A DNA stretch of 64,000 nucleotides from Pseudomonas kilonensis (GCF_001269885.1 NZ_LHVH01000010.1:18287-82286); one strand, 5' to 3'. Positions 19,306 through 28,747 are shown, counted from the first letter of the stretch. Notes: a model not told the origin generated them from the letters alone. Numbers and translations: made by a program.

Positions 19306-20126
19306 GCGACACCTCCGCTACGCTGCCAGAGGAAGCTCGCCAGGTGTTGGCCGCGTAACGCCTCCTGCTGTTTTTCCAGTGCGCCGTTGATGTTCATCAG
19401 GCAGCCACAATCGGCGCTGATGACCTTGTGCGCGCCGGATTCCTTCAGCGCTCGGGTCTTGTCGGCCACCATCGCGCCGGAAATATCCGGCATGCGAACG
19501 CTGAATGTCCCACCAAAACCACAGCATTCGCTTTCGTGGCTGTGTTCGACTCGCTCCACATTGCGCAACTGCGCCAACAACGCGCGGCCGTGCAGGTGGG
19601 TGTTCATTTCACGCCGTGCCGAGCAGGACGTGTGCAGCGCGACCTTCACTGGCTCACCGCTGTCGTTCAACTGCACCTTGCAGACAAACAGCAGGAATTC
19701 AGCCAACTCATAGGTCCGGGCCGCCAGGGCCTGGACCTGCTTGAGGGTTTGCGGCTCGTCCTTGAACAGGTCGGCGTAATGCTCGCGCAGCATGCCGGCG
19801 CAGGAGCCCGAGGGCACGACCACCGGATAGTCTTCGGCAAACAGGGCCAACTGCGCCCGTGCCACCGTCCGCGCCTGCTCGGTGTAGCCCGAGGTGTAGG
19901 CCGGTTGGCCGCAGCAACTTTGCCCTTGCGGGTAGTCCACCCGGATTCCTTCGCGCTCCAGCAGATGAATCGCATCCATCCCGGCTTCGGGATAGAACAG
20001 GTCCACCACGCAAGTGCCGAACAGGTAGACCCGTTGCGGTTTTTCGCTGGGGTACTGCCGAGGTTCGGGCAATGGCGGGGCGACACGGGTCGCGTTCGGC
20101 ACGGCGTTGTAAAAAAGCTCGCTCAT
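19302..20126 (-). CDS. lutA: L-lactate utilisation (Fe-S)-binding protein LutA
   Basis: First subunit of the LutABC complex, 274 residues, built of two CCG (cysteine-rich) domains. The repeats are visible as CVVDLFYPEAG ... SCCGQPAYTSGY and HTSCSARREM ... ECCGFGGTFSVRMPDIS, each giving ligands to a non-cubane Fe-S cluster as in heterodisulfide reductase subunit B. The start at 20126 (MSELFYNAVPNATR) lies 150 bases after lldP, the only non-overlapping junction in the operon, where a hairpin occurs. No lldD (FMN L-lactate dehydrogenase) is seen, so LutABC is the L-lactate oxidase at this locus. Confidence 0.94.
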   Translation of the reverse strand: MSELFYNAVPNATRVAPPLPEPRQYPSEKPQRVYLFGTCVVDLFYPEAGMDAIHLLEREGIRVDYPQGQSCCGQPAYTSGYTEQARTVARAQLALFAEDYPVVVPSGSCAGMLREHYADLFKDEPQTLKQVQALAARTYELAEFLLFVCKVQLNDSGEPVKVALHTSCSARREMNTHLHGRALLAQLRNVERVEHSHESECCGFGGTFSVRMPDISGAMVADKTRALKESGAHKVISADCGCLMNINGALEKQQEALRGQHLASFLWQRSGGVA

Positions 20127-20226
20127 CAGGCGTGTCTCCGGGTGGTCCCGGTTATCCGTCCGCTGAGGCTGCTGAATATAGCCAGGAAATCTTTCGGCAG
20201 CCTTGCAGACCCGGTTGTGAATAGCA

Positions 20227-20250
20227 GACGCCGAATCACGGTTCGGCGTC
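20227..20250 (-). repeat. intercistronic hairpin between lldP and lutA
   Basis: GACGCCGAA and TTCGGCGTC form a perfect 9-bp stem with a 6-base loop. In the direction of the operon no T-run follows, so it is more likely an mRNA-stability or processing element than a full terminator. On the plus strand it is followed by GGTTTTT. Confidence 0.55.
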
Positions 20251-20276
20251 GGTTTTTCCAGTATTACGTGTAGGAC

Positions 20277-21971
20277 TTAATGAACCAGCATGCCGGTAAA
20301 CCAGTAGGCCTGGGCCAACGTGATCAGGCCGACAATCGTTGCAAAGAATAGGCTGTGTTTGAGGGTGAAACGGAACAGATCCGATTCTTTGCCCACCAGC
20401 CCGGTCGCGGCGCAGGCCACCGCGATCGATTGTGGCGAAATCATCTTGCCGGTCACGCCGCCGCTGGTATTGGCCGCCACCAGCAGGGTGTCGTTGACGC
20501 CTATCTGATGCGCGGTGGTGGCTTGCAGCGAGCCGAACAGCGCGTTGGACGAGGTATCGGAACCGGTCAGGAACACGCCCAGCCAACCAAGGAATGGCGA
20601 GAAGAACGGGAACGCCGCGCCCGTGCCCGCCAGGACCAGGGCCATGGTCGAGGACATGCCGGAGAAGTTGGTGACGAAGGCGAATGCCAGCACCATGCCA
20701 ATGGAAAGAATGGGCCAGCGCAGTTCGTAGAAGGTCTCTTTTAAAGTGGTAAGACCAGTTTTAATGTTGATCTTGAGCACCAGCATCGAGATCAGTGCCG
20801 AGAAGAAAATCGCCGTGCCGGTGGCGGAAATCGGGTCAAGCTTGAACACGGCCGGAATCGCCGTCGGGTTGACGACGATTGGCGCGACCTTGATCACCAT
20901 CTGGTCCAGATGCGGGATGGCGAAGTTGAACACCCAGCCGTACATCGAGCCGCCAGCGGCGAACATCGCCTTGAACGGCTTGAGGGTCCAGATCGTCACC
21001 AGCACGGTAAGAATCAGGAACGGCGACCAGGCCTTGATGATTTCCCCCAGGCTGTAGGGCGAGGCCACGGTGCTACGAGGCTGGCCGAAGCCGCCGGCGC
21101 TGGCGGTGATGGCTGCGCTGGAAGTGGCGCCGGCAATCTGGGCGCCTGCGGTGCGCTTGGGTTGCCAGACTTTCAGGAACAACGTCAGGGAAACCAGGCT
21201 GGCCAGGGCCGAGGTGATGTCCGGCAGTTCCGGGCCGATGAAGTTGGACGTGAAGTATTGGGTGATGGCGAAGCTCAAACCTGCCACCAGTGCAGCTGGC
21301 CAGGTTTCCCGCACACCGCGCAGGCCGTCCATCATGAACACCAGCCAGAACGGCACGAACAACGACAGCAAGGGCAGTTGGCGGCCGGTCATGGCGCCGA
21401 TCTTGAAGGCGTCGATTCCGGTGACCTGGCCGGCCACGATAATCGGAATGCCCAGCGCGCCGAACGCCACTGGGGCGGTGTTGGCGATCAGGCACAGGCC
21501 GGCGGCGTACAGGGGGTTGAAGCCCAGGCCGACCAGCAGGGCGGCAGTAATCGCCACCGGTGCGCCGAAACCGGCGGCACCTTCCAGGAATGCGCCGAAG
21601 CAGAAGCCGATCAGCAGCACTTGCAGACGCTGGTCATCGGTAATCGACAGCACCGAGCTGCGAATCACCTCGAACTGGCCGCTCTTGACCGTCAGTTTGT
21701 AGAGGAATACGGCGGCGACGATGATCCAGGCGATGGGCCACAGGCCATAGGCAAAGCCATAGCCGGCGGCGGCAAAGGCCATGTCTGCCGGCATCTGGAA
21801 CGCGAAGATCGCCACGGCAATCGCCAGCGCCAGGGTGATGCTGCCGGCCACATGCCCCTTGAGGCGAAACACCGCCAGGGCCAGGAAGAAAAATACGATG
21901 GGAATAACGGCCGCGAGGGCGGACAAGCCGAGGCTGCCGAGCGGGCTGTAGAGCTGTTGCCAGGTTTGCAT
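20277..21971 (-). CDS. lldP: L-lactate permease
   Basis: Proton-coupled lactate (and glycolate) uptake carrier of the LctP family, 564 residues with about 12-14 membrane helices. Family features include [20 protein letters not shown] (about residues 119-138), [20 protein letters not shown], and near the end [17 protein letters not shown] plus [20 protein letters not shown]. The ATG at 21971 has a G-rich ribosome-binding site. First gene of the lldP-lutABC-dld operon, transcribed away from the lldR-type regulator, with the operator palindrome 54 bases upstream of its start. Confidence 0.95.
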   Translation of the reverse strand: MQTWQQLYSPLGSLGLSALAAVIPIVFFFLALAVFRLKGHVAGSITLALAIAVAIFAFQMPADMAFAAAGYGFAYGLWPIAWIIVAAVFLYKLTVKSGQFEVIRSSVLSITDDQRLQVLLIGFCFGAFLEGAAGFGAPVAITAALLVGLGFNPLYAAGLCLIANTAPVAFGALGIPIIVAGQVTGIDAFKIGAMTGRQLPLLSLFVPFWLVFMMDGLRGVRETWPAALVAGLSFAITQYFTSNFIGPELPDITSALASLVSLTLFLKVWQPKRTAGAQIAGATSSAAITASAGGFGQPRSTVASPYSLGEIIKAWSPFLILTVLVTIWTLKPFKAMFAAGGSMYGWVFNFAIPHLDQMVIKVAPIVVNPTAIPAVFKLDPISATGTAIFFSALISMLVLKINIKTGLTTLKETFYELRWPILSIGMVLAFAFVTNFSGMSSTMALVLAGTGAAFPFFSPFLGWLGVFLTGSDTSSNALFGSLQATTAHQIGVNDTLLVAANTSGGVTGKMISPQSIAVACAATGLVGKESDLFRFTLKHSLFFATIVGLITLAQAYWFTGMLVH

Positions 21972-22024
21972 AATGGGTGGGCCCCTAATTGTTGTTGGTC
22001 AGGCACTGGTCAGCGGTTTTGGGC

Positions 22025-22041
22025 AATTGGTAATACCAATT
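22025..22041. promoter_or_regulatory. putative LldR operator
   Basis: AATTGGTAATACCAATT is a 17-bp dyad (8-bp arms round one base). It contains the TGGT...ACCA core bound by FadR-subfamily GntR regulators, including the E. coli LldR type. It lies between lldP and the divergent regulator gene, where autoregulation and lactate induction would be expected. Binding is inferred. Confidence 0.75.
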
Positions 22042-22234
22042 TACAAGCGCTGTTGGCTAGGGTAAAAGCCTTGGTTGTCGTGTGTCAATTTGCCGCCCTG
22101 AAACTTTCGTCGAATAAGCGGTGCAGAGGGCATCTGATCCGGTGGTGAAAACAGCTTTTGATGGGTGTGGACAAGGCCCGGATGGGCCAGAATAGAGAGC
22201 CCGGCGAGCCGTCGGGATCGTGGAGAATTGAGTT

Positions 22235-23002
22235 ATGGGGTTTGATCAGATTCGTCAGCGCCGTTTGTCTGACGATATTGTCGAGCGGCTTGAAGGCATG
22301 ATCCTTGAGGGCACGCTCAAGTCCGGTGAGCGGTTGCCTGCCGAGCGGACCCTGGCTGAGCAGTTCGGCGTGTCACGCCCTTCGTTGCGCGAGGCGATCC
22401 AGAAACTGGCGGCCAAAGGCTTGTTGGTCAGTCGTCAGGGCGGCGGCAACTATGTGGTGGAGTCGCTGGGCTCGACGTTCAGTGATCCGCTGCTGCAGCT
22501 CTTGGAAAGCAATCCCGAGGCGCAGCGTGACTTGTTGGAGTTCCGTCACACCCTGGAAGCGTCCTGCGCTTATTACGCGGCATTGCGGGCTACGGAGGTG
22601 GATCGCGAGCGGCTGACGGCGGCCTTCGACGAGCTCCAGGATTGTTACTCGCGCCACGACGAGATAAGCCGGGCGGAGGAGGGCGCGGCGGATGCCCGGT
22701 TTCATCTGGCGATCGCCGAGGCCAGTCATAACGCGGTGTTGCTGCACACCATCCGCGGCTTGTTCGACCTGCTCAAGCGCAACGTCGTCACCAACATCGG
22801 CGGCATGTACAAGCAGCGCAGTGAAACTCGCGACATGCTGATCAGCCAGCACCGAGAGCTGTACCAAGCCATCATGGACGGGCACGCCGAACAGGCGCGG
22901 GAAGTGTCCAGCCGGCATATCTTGTATGTGCAGGAAGTCTTGGAGGAGGTGCGTCAGGAAGTGCAGCGCGTGGCGCGGGCGGAACGGCGTAAAGGCATGT
23001 AG
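22235..23002 (+). CDS. lldR: GntR/FadR-family regulator of lactate utilisation
   Basis: Lactate-responsive repressor (255 residues). The N-terminal winged helix (residues 8-75) has RLPAERTLAEQFGVSRPSLREAIQ, the GntR recognition helix, and the wing GLLVSRQGGGNYVVE. The C-terminal FCD effector domain (about 85-235) carries the metal/ligand residues typical of the family in FHLAIAEASHN and the final HRELYQAIMDGHAEQAREVSSRH. It diverges from lldP and should bind the palindrome between them. PdhR and GlcC are close relatives, but the neighbourhood supports LldR. A REPIN follows directly. Confidence 0.9.
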   Translation: MGFDQIRQRRLSDDIVERLEGMILEGTLKSGERLPAERTLAEQFGVSRPSLREAIQKLAAKGLLVSRQGGGNYVVESLGSTFSDPLLQLLESNPEAQRDLLEFRHTLEASCAYYAALRATEVDRERLTAAFDELQDCYSRHDEISRAEEGAADARFHLAIAEASHNAVLLHTIRGLFDLLKRNVVTNIGGMYKQRSETRDMLISQHRELYQAIMDGHAEQAREVSSRHILYVQEVLEEVRQEVQRVARAERRKGM

Positions 23003-23012
23003 CGCACGAACC

Positions 23013-23104
23013 CTGTGGGAGCGAGCCTGCTCGCGATAGCGGTCTGTCTGACACATCAATGCCGGATGTGTCGACGCCATCGCGAGCAAGCTCGGCTCCC
23101 ACAG
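23013..23104. repeat. REPIN (pair of inverted REP sequences)
   Basis: CTGTGGGAGCGAGCCTGCTCGCGAT on the left and its near inverse ATCGCGAGCAAGCTCGGCTCCCACAG on the right, about 40 bases apart, fill the space between lldR and smpB. The GTGGGAGC head and CTCGCGA stem are the common fluorescent-Pseudomonas REP type. Such repeats are mobilised by RAYT transposases and often lie in 3' intergenic spaces, as here between converging genes. Confidence 0.9.
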
Positions 23105-23115
23105 TTGATCCCGGG

Positions 23116-23598
23116 CTAGTCTTCCTTGCCCTTGTTGCGCACCGCGCGCTGCAGTTCGCGGCCGGCATCGCGTTCGCGTTCGGTGTCGCGCTTGTCGTAT
23201 TCCTTCTTGCCCTTGCCCAGGGCAATTTCGCACTTGATCAAGTGCTTGCTCCAGTACAACGACGTGCAGACGCAGGTGTAACCCTTCTGTTGCACGGAGG
23301 CGAAGAGTTTTTCCAGCTCGCGTTTGTTGAGCAGCAGCTTGCGCGAGCGCGTCGGGTCGGCGATCACGTGGGTGCTGGCGGTGGTCAGCGGCGTGAAATG
23401 ACTGCCCAGCAGCCAGGCCTCGCCGTCCTTGAGCAGCACGTAGCTGTCGACCAGTTGCGCCTTGCCGGCACGCAGACTCTTTACTTCCCAGCCGGCCAGG
23501 ACCATGCCAGCCTCGAAACGCTGTTCGATGAAGTAATCGTGTCGCGCCTTTTTATTTTGCGCGATGGTCCCTGTGGGGTGTTTCTTCTGTTTAGCCAT
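23116..23598 (-). CDS. smpB: SsrA-binding protein SmpB
   Basis: Binds tmRNA and enters the ribosomal A site with it to restart stalled ribosomes. 160 residues from ATG 23598 ([23 protein letters not shown]), the normal length; a longer frame upstream is not family sequence. Conserved stretches are [47 protein letters not shown] and [24 protein letters not shown], followed by the basic C-terminal tail that mimics mRNA in the A site. It opens the conserved Pseudomonas block and diverges from the sodium symporter gene. ssrA is upstream in this window, across the lactate locus. Confidence 0.97.
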   Translation of the reverse strand: MAKQKKHPTGTIAQNKKARHDYFIEQRFEAGMVLAGWEVKSLRAGKAQLVDSYVLLKDGEAWLLGSHFTPLTTASTHVIADPTRSRKLLLNKRELEKLFASVQQKGYTCVCTSLYWSKHLIKCEIALGKGKKEYDKRDTERERDAGRELQRAVRNKGKED

Positions 23599-23716
23599 AG
23601 GGGCGGCATTATAGGCAGTTGCGTGCGTGTCGGCTACGGTGAAGCTGCGTGCTTGAGCACGTTGAGTGAATCCCGGACAATGCGGCCTCTTTTTCGAACG
23701 CTTGGGCGTGATCACG

Positions 23717-25120
23717 ATGTCGACAGACAAGGTTTCTGTCCACGGCAGTTGGGCTAGCCGCTGGGTCTTCATACTCGCGGCCACCGGTTCCGCCGTGGGG
23801 CTGGGCAGTATCTGGAAATTCCCCTACATGGTCGGCGTCTACGGTGGCGGTGCCTTCGTATTGATGTTCCTGGCGTGCATTGCGCTCATCGGCGCGCCGG
23901 TGATGCTGGCCGAAACCCTGATCGGTCGTCGTGCCCGGCAAAGCCCGGCCAATGCCCTGAAGGTGCTGGCGGTGGAAGCAGGGCATTCGCCCAAGTGGTC
24001 GTGGGGCGCCTTCGCCGGAATGATCACGGCGCTGTTGATCCTGTCTTTCTATAGCGTGGTCGGTGGCTGGTCGCTGGACTACATCATCGACATGGGCCGC
24101 GGGGATTTCCAAGGGGCCACGCCGGATCAGGTGGGCGCCTACTTCGGCAATGTGATCGCCGATCCCTGGCGGCTGACCCTCTGGCACACGATCTTCATGG
24201 TGCTCTCGGCGGTGGTGATTGCCCGGGGCGTGGTGGCCGGGCTTGAGCGCAGCCTGCGGATCATGATGCCGTTGCTGTTCGTGATGATCCTGGTGTTGCT
24301 GGGCTACAGCATGACCACCGGACACTTCATGGAAGGCGTGCATTTCATGTTCGACTTCCAGCCGGAGAAAGTCCTCGACGGCCTGCTGCCGGCCATGGGG
24401 CATGCGTTTTTTTCGCTGAGCGTCGGCGTGGGATCGATCATGATCTACGGCGCCTACATGCCCAAGAACGCCTCCCTGACCCGGACTGTCTTCGGCGTCG
24501 CGCTGCTGGACACCTTCGTGTCGCTGCTGGCGGGTGTGGCATTGTTTCCGATTGTGTTCGCGGCCGGCCTGAACCCCAGCGAAGGGCCGGGGTTGATGTT
24601 TGTCAGCCTGCCCTTTGCCTTCGGCAGCATGGCCTTCGGTCAAGTGATGGGCGTGGTGTTTTTCCTCCTGGTGGCCATCGCGGCCTGGAGTTCGGCCATC
24701 TCCCTGTTGGAGCCCATGGTGGCTTACCTGGTTGAACGGACCCGGCTCAGCCGCGCCTGGGTAACCTTCTGGTTGGCCTTCACCTGCTGGTTTGTCGGCC
24801 TGGGTACGGTGTTTTCCTTCAATATATGGAAGCAGGCGAAGTTTTTCGTGAACGAAGACGGGCTGTTCCATCTCTACCAGTGGGGCGCAACCGGAGGGCT
24901 GGATTTCTTCGGCGTGATTGATTTCTTCACCTCGCGGATCATGCTGCCATTGGGTGGTTTGTGTTTCGTAGTGTTTGCAGGATGGATCATGGGGCGTGAA
25001 GCGGTGCGTGATGAATTGTCGCTGCGCAGCCCGGTATTGTTTGGTTTGAGCCTGTTCTTGATGCGCTACGTGGCGCCCATTGGCATTCTTGTAGTGTTTG
25101 CCGCCCAGCTGTGGAAGTGA
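23717..25120 (+). CDS. sodium-dependent transporter (neurotransmitter:sodium symporter family)
   Basis: Secondary carrier of the NSS/SNF family (LeuT fold), 467 residues from ATG 23717 ([15 protein letters not shown]). TM1 shows the unwound ion/substrate-binding segment [19 protein letters not shown] (residues about 18-36). Roughly 11-12 further hydrophobic helices follow, including [18 protein letters not shown] in the TM6 region. Prokaryotic members import amino acids with sodium; the substrate here cannot be told. No strong Shine-Dalgarno is seen before the ATG. It lies between smpB and ratA, as often in Pseudomonas. Confidence 0.9.
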   Translation: MSTDKVSVHGSWASRWVFILAATGSAVGLGSIWKFPYMVGVYGGGAFVLMFLACIALIGAPVMLAETLIGRRARQSPANALKVLAVEAGHSPKWSWGAFAGMITALLILSFYSVVGGWSLDYIIDMGRGDFQGATPDQVGAYFGNVIADPWRLTLWHTIFMVLSAVVIARGVVAGLERSLRIMMPLLFVMILVLLGYSMTTGHFMEGVHFMFDFQPEKVLDGLLPAMGHAFFSLSVGVGSIMIYGAYMPKNASLTRTVFGVALLDTFVSLLAGVALFPIVFAAGLNPSEGPGLMFVSLPFAFGSMAFGQVMGVVFFLLVAIAAWSSAISLLEPMVAYLVERTRLSRAWVTFWLAFTCWFVGLGTVFSFNIWKQAKFFVNEDGLFHLYQWGATGGLDFFGVIDFFTSRIMLPLGGLCFVVFAGWIMGREAVRDELSLRSPVLFGLSLFLMRYVAPIGILVVFAAQLWK

Positions 25121-25127
25121 CGCTTAC

Positions 25128-25571
25128 ATGACGACACATATTCAACGCTCGGCCTTGCTGCCCTACCCGGCGCAGGCGCTGTATGACCTGGTCAACGATG
25201 TGGCGAGCTACCCGGAGTTTTTGCCGTGGTGCTCGTCGGCCGAGGTGCTGGAGAGCTCTGAAACCCATATGCGCGCCAGCCTCAACATTGCCAAGAGTGG
25301 CTTGAGCCAGCGCTTCGTCACACGCAATACGCTGGTGCCGGGGCATTCCATCGAGATGAACCTGGAAGAAGGGCCTTTCAATCAGCTCCACGGTGTCTGG
25401 GTGTTCAAGCCGTTGGGTGAAAAGGCCTGCAAGATCAGCCTGGACCTGTCGTTCGACTACGCCGGCCCACTGGTGCGGGCGACGTTGGGGCCGCTGTTCA
25501 ATCAGGCTGCCAATACCCTGGTCGACGCGTTCTGCCAGCGGGCCAAGCAGAATGCAGAGCTCAAGCGTTGA
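25128..25571 (+). CDS. ratA: RatA family protein (START-like, ribosome association / ubiquinone-binding)
   Basis: 147-residue protein of the polyketide cyclase/START superfamily. The E. coli homologue was described as an anti-association factor of 50S subunits; eukaryotic relatives (Coq10) bind ubiquinone, so the physiological role is debated. Family features are ALLPYPAQALYDLVNDVASYPEFLPWCS (residues 8-35) and FKPLGEKACKISLDLSFDY. ATG 25128 is preferred to an upstream in-frame codon lying in the symporter gene. It partners with rnfH downstream (TTGA overlap), a pairing conserved in gamma-proteobacteria. Confidence 0.88.
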   Translation: MTTHIQRSALLPYPAQALYDLVNDVASYPEFLPWCSSAEVLESSETHMRASLNIAKSGLSQRFVTRNTLVPGHSIEMNLEEGPFNQLHGVWVFKPLGEKACKISLDLSFDYAGPLVRATLGPLFNQAANTLVDAFCQRAKQNAELKR

Positions 25572-25870
25572 TTGAGATAGAAGTGGTGTATGCCTCGGTG
25601 GAGCGTCAGGTCTTGCGCGCATGCGTGGTGCAGGAAGGCACCAGTGTTCGCGCAGCGCTGATGGCCTCGGGGATTGCCGATGCATTCCCGGAGCTGGACC
25701 TGGCGACTTGCCCGGTGGGGATTTTTGGCAAGCAGGTTGCCGATCCAGAGCGCCAGGTGGTGCAGGCGGCTGATCGACTGGAGATTTATCGCCCGTTGTT
25801 GGCCGATCCGAAGGAAATTCGGCGCCTGCGCGCGGCCAAGGCTGCCCAGGCGCGCCAATCGGAGCAATAA
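25568..25870 (+). CDS. rnfH: RnfH family protein (ubiquitin-like fold)
   Basis: Small beta-grasp protein (100 residues) of unknown precise function, member of the RnfH/UPF0125 family. It starts with the typical MIEIEVVYASVERQ and contains LDLATCPVGIFGKQV and DRLEIYRPLLADPKEIRRLRA. The start codon is TTG at 25568, overlapping the ratA stop (TTGA). This gives exactly the family's N-terminus, so coupling to ratA seems real. The A/Q-rich tail is variable. A bidirectional terminator follows and separates it from the convergent bamE. Confidence 0.88.
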   Translation: MIEIEVVYASVERQVLRACVVQEGTSVRAALMASGIADAFPELDLATCPVGIFGKQVADPERQVVQAADRLEIYRPLLADPKEIRRLRAAKAAQARQSEQ

Positions 25871-25892
25871 CCTGGCCGCAATGGCAGGCGAT

Positions 25893-25918
25893 AAAAAACC
25901 CGGCATGCCGGGTTTTTT
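25893..25918. terminator. bidirectional terminator between rnfH and bamE
   Basis: AAAAAACCCGGC-AT-GCCGGGTTTTTT: a GC-rich stem flanked by an A-run on one side and a T-run on the other. It therefore works for the convergent rnfH (plus) and bamE (minus) transcripts. Confidence 0.93.
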
Positions 25919-25929
25919 ATTGTCGCGAT

Positions 25930-26457
25930 TTATTGCGGCGAGGTGTCCAGAGGCTCTGGCGTCGGGACGGGTACAGTCTCGACCTGGTCCACGTCCTTCT
26001 GGATCTGGTCCTGCAACGAACCTGGCTTGGCCGGTTTTTCCGGTTTTGGCTGTTCGGCATTCTGGGCCGGGTCGGTCACGGTGGTGCCGCTGTCCTTGCC
26101 CATGATGGCCTCGTCGCGGCTCACGCCAGGCATGAAATCGCCCGAGAGGCTGACGAGTTGGTCGTCAGGGCTGAAGATAACGCTGATGCGTTCCTGCTGG
26201 CGCTCACCGCCGCCTGGCTGCAAGCTGTACAGGTAATCCCAGCGATCGGCATGGAACGTGTCGGTCAGCAGGGGGTTGCCCATGATAAACCGTACTTGCC
26301 GGCGGGTCATTCCCGGGCGTAACTGGTCTATCATGTCCTGCGTGACGACATTGCCCTGCTGGATGTCGATTTTGTAAACCCCGGGGAATGAACAACCGGC
26401 GAGTGCGAGCAGTCCCACAAAGGTGAAACTGGTTAGCAAGAGCTTGGTGTTTTGCAT
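25930..26457 (-). CDS. bamE: outer-membrane assembly lipoprotein BamE (SmpA/OmlA)
   Basis: Lipoprotein component of the BAM complex that inserts beta-barrel proteins into the outer membrane. 175 residues with a lipoprotein signal (hydrophobic run then LAGC, Cys22). The SmpA/OmlA domain follows: [50 protein letters not shown] and [19 protein letters not shown]. The E. coli protein is 113 residues; the extra 60 C-terminal residues are a Pro/Glu/Lys-rich low-complexity tail common in Pseudomonas. It diverges from fur, the usual arrangement in this genus. Confidence 0.95.
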   Translation of the reverse strand: MQNTKLLLTSFTFVGLLALAGCSFPGVYKIDIQQGNVVTQDMIDQLRPGMTRRQVRFIMGNPLLTDTFHADRWDYLYSLQPGGGERQQERISVIFSPDDQLVSLSGDFMPGVSRDEAIMGKDSGTTVTDPAQNAEQPKPEKPAKPGSLQDQIQKDVDQVETVPVPTPEPLDTSPQ

Positions 26458-26554
26458 CGGTGGGCGACTTCCACTATCTTGGCTGGGACAACGTAAACGC
26501 CGATCATACCCGCATTAAGAGAAGCTGCGAAGCAGCATCGCGAGAAAGCTGACC

Positions 26555-26959
26555 ATGGTTGAAAATAGCGAACTACGCAAAGCCGGCCTCAAAGTGACCC
26601 TGCCACGGGTCAAGATTCTACAAATGCTCGATTCCGCCGAGCAACGCCACATGAGTGCTGAAGATGTCTATAAGGCGCTGATGGAGGCTGGCGAGGACGT
26701 CGGTCTGGCCACGGTTTACCGTGTTCTGACCCAGTTCGAGGCAGCTGGCCTTGTGGTGCGACACAACTTCGACGGAGGCCATGCGGTCTTCGAACTGGAC
26801 GACGGCAAGCATCACGACCATATGGTCAACGTCGAGACCAGTGAAGTGATCGAATTCTTCGACGAAGAAATCGAGCGGCTGCAGAAAGCAATCGTCGACA
26901 AGTATGGCTTCGAGATGGTTGATCACAATCTTGTGCTGTACGTACGCAAGAAAAAGTAA
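26555..26959 (+). CDS. fur: ferric uptake regulator Fur
   Basis: Iron-responsive repressor, 134 residues. The N-terminal winged helix (VTLPRVKILQMLDSAEQRHMSAEDVYKALMEAGEDVGLATVYRVLTQFEAAGLV) binds Fur boxes. The metal-binding region shows the HHDHM cluster (about residues 87-91) with EVIEFFDEEIE. It lacks the paired CxxC zinc site of the E. coli protein, which is normal for Pseudomonas Fur. It diverges from bamE across 97 bases; a terminator follows before the converging recN. Confidence 0.97.
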   Translation: MVENSELRKAGLKVTLPRVKILQMLDSAEQRHMSAEDVYKALMEAGEDVGLATVYRVLTQFEAAGLVVRHNFDGGHAVFELDDGKHHDHMVNVETSEVIEFFDEEIERLQKAIVDKYGFEMVDHNLVLYVRKKK

Positions 26960-26992
26960 GCATGTCGCGCGGACTTAAGGTTCGCGAAACGA

Positions 26993-27020
26993 ACGAAGGC
27001 GACCCCAGGGTCGCCTTCGT
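26993..27020. terminator. terminator between fur and recN
   Basis: ACGAAGGCGACC and GGTCGCCTTCGT form a 12-bp stem with a 4-base loop (CCAG), 33 bases past the fur stop and 14 before the recN stop. The T-tract is weak (GCTTTCTG), but its position between convergent genes supports termination. Confidence 0.75.
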
Positions 27021-27034
27021 GCTTTCTGCCGTTC

Positions 27035-28708
27035 TCAGATTTTCGCGGTAACGACCATTTTTTTCGCGTGGGCCAGGGATTCCTTGGTGAGGTCGATGCC
27101 CCCGAGCATTCGTGCCACCTCTTCCACGCGCTCGTTTTTGTTGAGCTTGGACACGGCGGTACGAGTCGCGTCCTCGCCGCGCACCTTGTGCACAAATAAA
27201 TGCTGGTGTCCCTGGGCGGCGACCTGAGGCAGGTGAGTGACGGTCAACACCTGGCCACGTTCCCCCAGCCGACGCAGCAACTGGCCGACAATTTCCGCTG
27301 TAGGGCCACCGATACCCACGTCCACTTCGTCGAATACCAGCGTCGGTACGCGAGAGGTTTGTGCGGTGATGACCTGGATGGCCAGGCTGATTCGCGACAA
27401 CTCACCGCCGGAGGCGACTTTGGCCAAGCCTTTGAGCGGTTGTCCGGGGTTGGCGCTGACCAGCAATTCCACCTGTTCCAGCCCATTGGGTTGGAGCTCG
27501 TCGCCAGCGTTGGGGCGCAATTCGATGGTGAAGCGCCCGCCCGGCATGCCCAGGCGCTGGATTTCCTGCTCGACGGCACTGGCCAGCCCTGTTGCGGCAT
27601 GCTGCCGCAATTCACTGAGCTCCCTGGCCTTTTCCTGGTAATGACGGGCATAGGACGCCAGTTCGTCCCCCAGGCGCTCGATGGACTCATCGTTGGCGTT
27701 CAGGGTTTCCAGTTCTTCCAGCAGCCGCTGCTGGAGTTCGGCAACATCGGTCGGCTGGATGCGGTGCTTGCGCGCCAGTGTATAGATGGTGTCCAGGCGC
27801 TCTTCCAGGTATTGCAGGCGTGCCGGGTCGGCATCGAAATGATCGAGGAACCGATTCAGCTCCCCGACGGCCTCTTCGACCTGGATCTGCGCGCTGGTCA
27901 GCAGGTTGGTCGCTTCGTTCAAGGCGCCCACTGAATTGTTCACGCTGGAGAGTCGGTTCAGGCTCGCTGTCAGTGCATTGAGGACATTGCCCGAATCGCT
28001 CTCGCTGCATTGTTCGACCACCTGGCGGCAGATGCCCAGCAGGGTTTCGGCGTTGGTCAGGTTCTTGTGTTCCTGCTCCAGTTCTTCCAGTTCATTTTCA
28101 CCCAGGGCCAGGTTCTCCAGCTCTTCGAGCTGGTAGCTCAACAACTGGTGGCGGGCGCGCTGCTCGTCGCCGGAATTGGAGAGTCGATCCAGTTCCTGCC
28201 GGGTTTGGCGCCAGCGTTGGGCCGCCAGTTGGACTTGCCGGGCCAGGTCCGTGGCGCCGGCGTATTCATCCAGCAGGCGGCGATGGGTGTCGGTCTTGAG
28301 CAGGGATTGGTGTTCATGCTGGCTGTGAATGTCGATCAGCAGCTCGCCGAGGGCCTTGAGATCGCCCAAGGGGCAGGGCGTGCCGTTGATGTAGCCTCGG
28401 GAGCGGCCTTCGGCGGTGATGACCCGGCGCAGGATGCACAAACCGTCGGTGTCCAGGTCGCGTTCAGCCAGCCAGGCGCTGGCCTCGGGGATGTCGACCA
28501 GGTCGAACGTCGCCAGGATGTCGGCCTTGTCCGCTCCGGGGCGCACCACGCCACTGTCGGCGCGGTCGCCCAGCGTCAGGCCCAGGGCGTCGAGCATGAT
28601 CGACTTGCCCGCGCCGGTTTCACCGGTGATCACACTCATGCCTCGATCGAGTTCGAGGTCGAGATGTTCGACGATGGCGTAGTTGTGTACGGACAGGTGC
28701 ACCAGCAT
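27035..28708 (-). CDS. recN: DNA repair protein RecN
   Basis: SMC-like ATPase acting in double-strand-break repair, 557 residues (typical about 550). Walker A is GETGAGKS near the N-terminus (residues 28-35, after LDRGMSVIT); two long coiled-coil arms occupy about 150-370; the signature VASGGELSRISLAIQVI and Walker B LVFDEVDVGIGG lie near 430-480, followed by VLTVTHLPQVAAQGHQHLFV. GGAG precedes the ATG at 28708. A LexA-type box 24 bases upstream of the start fits recN being a classic SOS gene. It converges on fur and diverges from grpE. Confidence 0.96.
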   Translation of the reverse strand: MLVHLSVHNYAIVEHLDLELDRGMSVITGETGAGKSIMLDALGLTLGDRADSGVVRPGADKADILATFDLVDIPEASAWLAERDLDTDGLCILRRVITAEGRSRGYINGTPCPLGDLKALGELLIDIHSQHEHQSLLKTDTHRRLLDEYAGATDLARQVQLAAQRWRQTRQELDRLSNSGDEQRARHQLLSYQLEELENLALGENELEELEQEHKNLTNAETLLGICRQVVEQCSESDSGNVLNALTASLNRLSSVNNSVGALNEATNLLTSAQIQVEEAVGELNRFLDHFDADPARLQYLEERLDTIYTLARKHRIQPTDVAELQQRLLEELETLNANDESIERLGDELASYARHYQEKARELSELRQHAATGLASAVEQEIQRLGMPGGRFTIELRPNAGDELQPNGLEQVELLVSANPGQPLKGLAKVASGGELSRISLAIQVITAQTSRVPTLVFDEVDVGIGGPTAEIVGQLLRRLGERGQVLTVTHLPQVAAQGHQHLFVHKVRGEDATRTAVSKLNKNERVEEVARMLGGIDLTKESLAHAKKMVVTAKI

Positions 28709-28731
28709 AAGGCCGCTCCCAGGCTTTAGGT

Positions 28732-28747
28732 CTGGTTATTTATACAG
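28732..28747. promoter_or_regulatory. LexA (SOS) box of recN
   Basis: CTGGTTATTTATACAG fits the LexA pattern CTG-N10-CAG with an A+T-rich centre; only the fourth base (G for T) departs from CTGT-N8-ACAG. It lies 24-39 bases upstream of the recN ATG, an ideal place for repression of an SOS gene. Confidence 0.8.
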
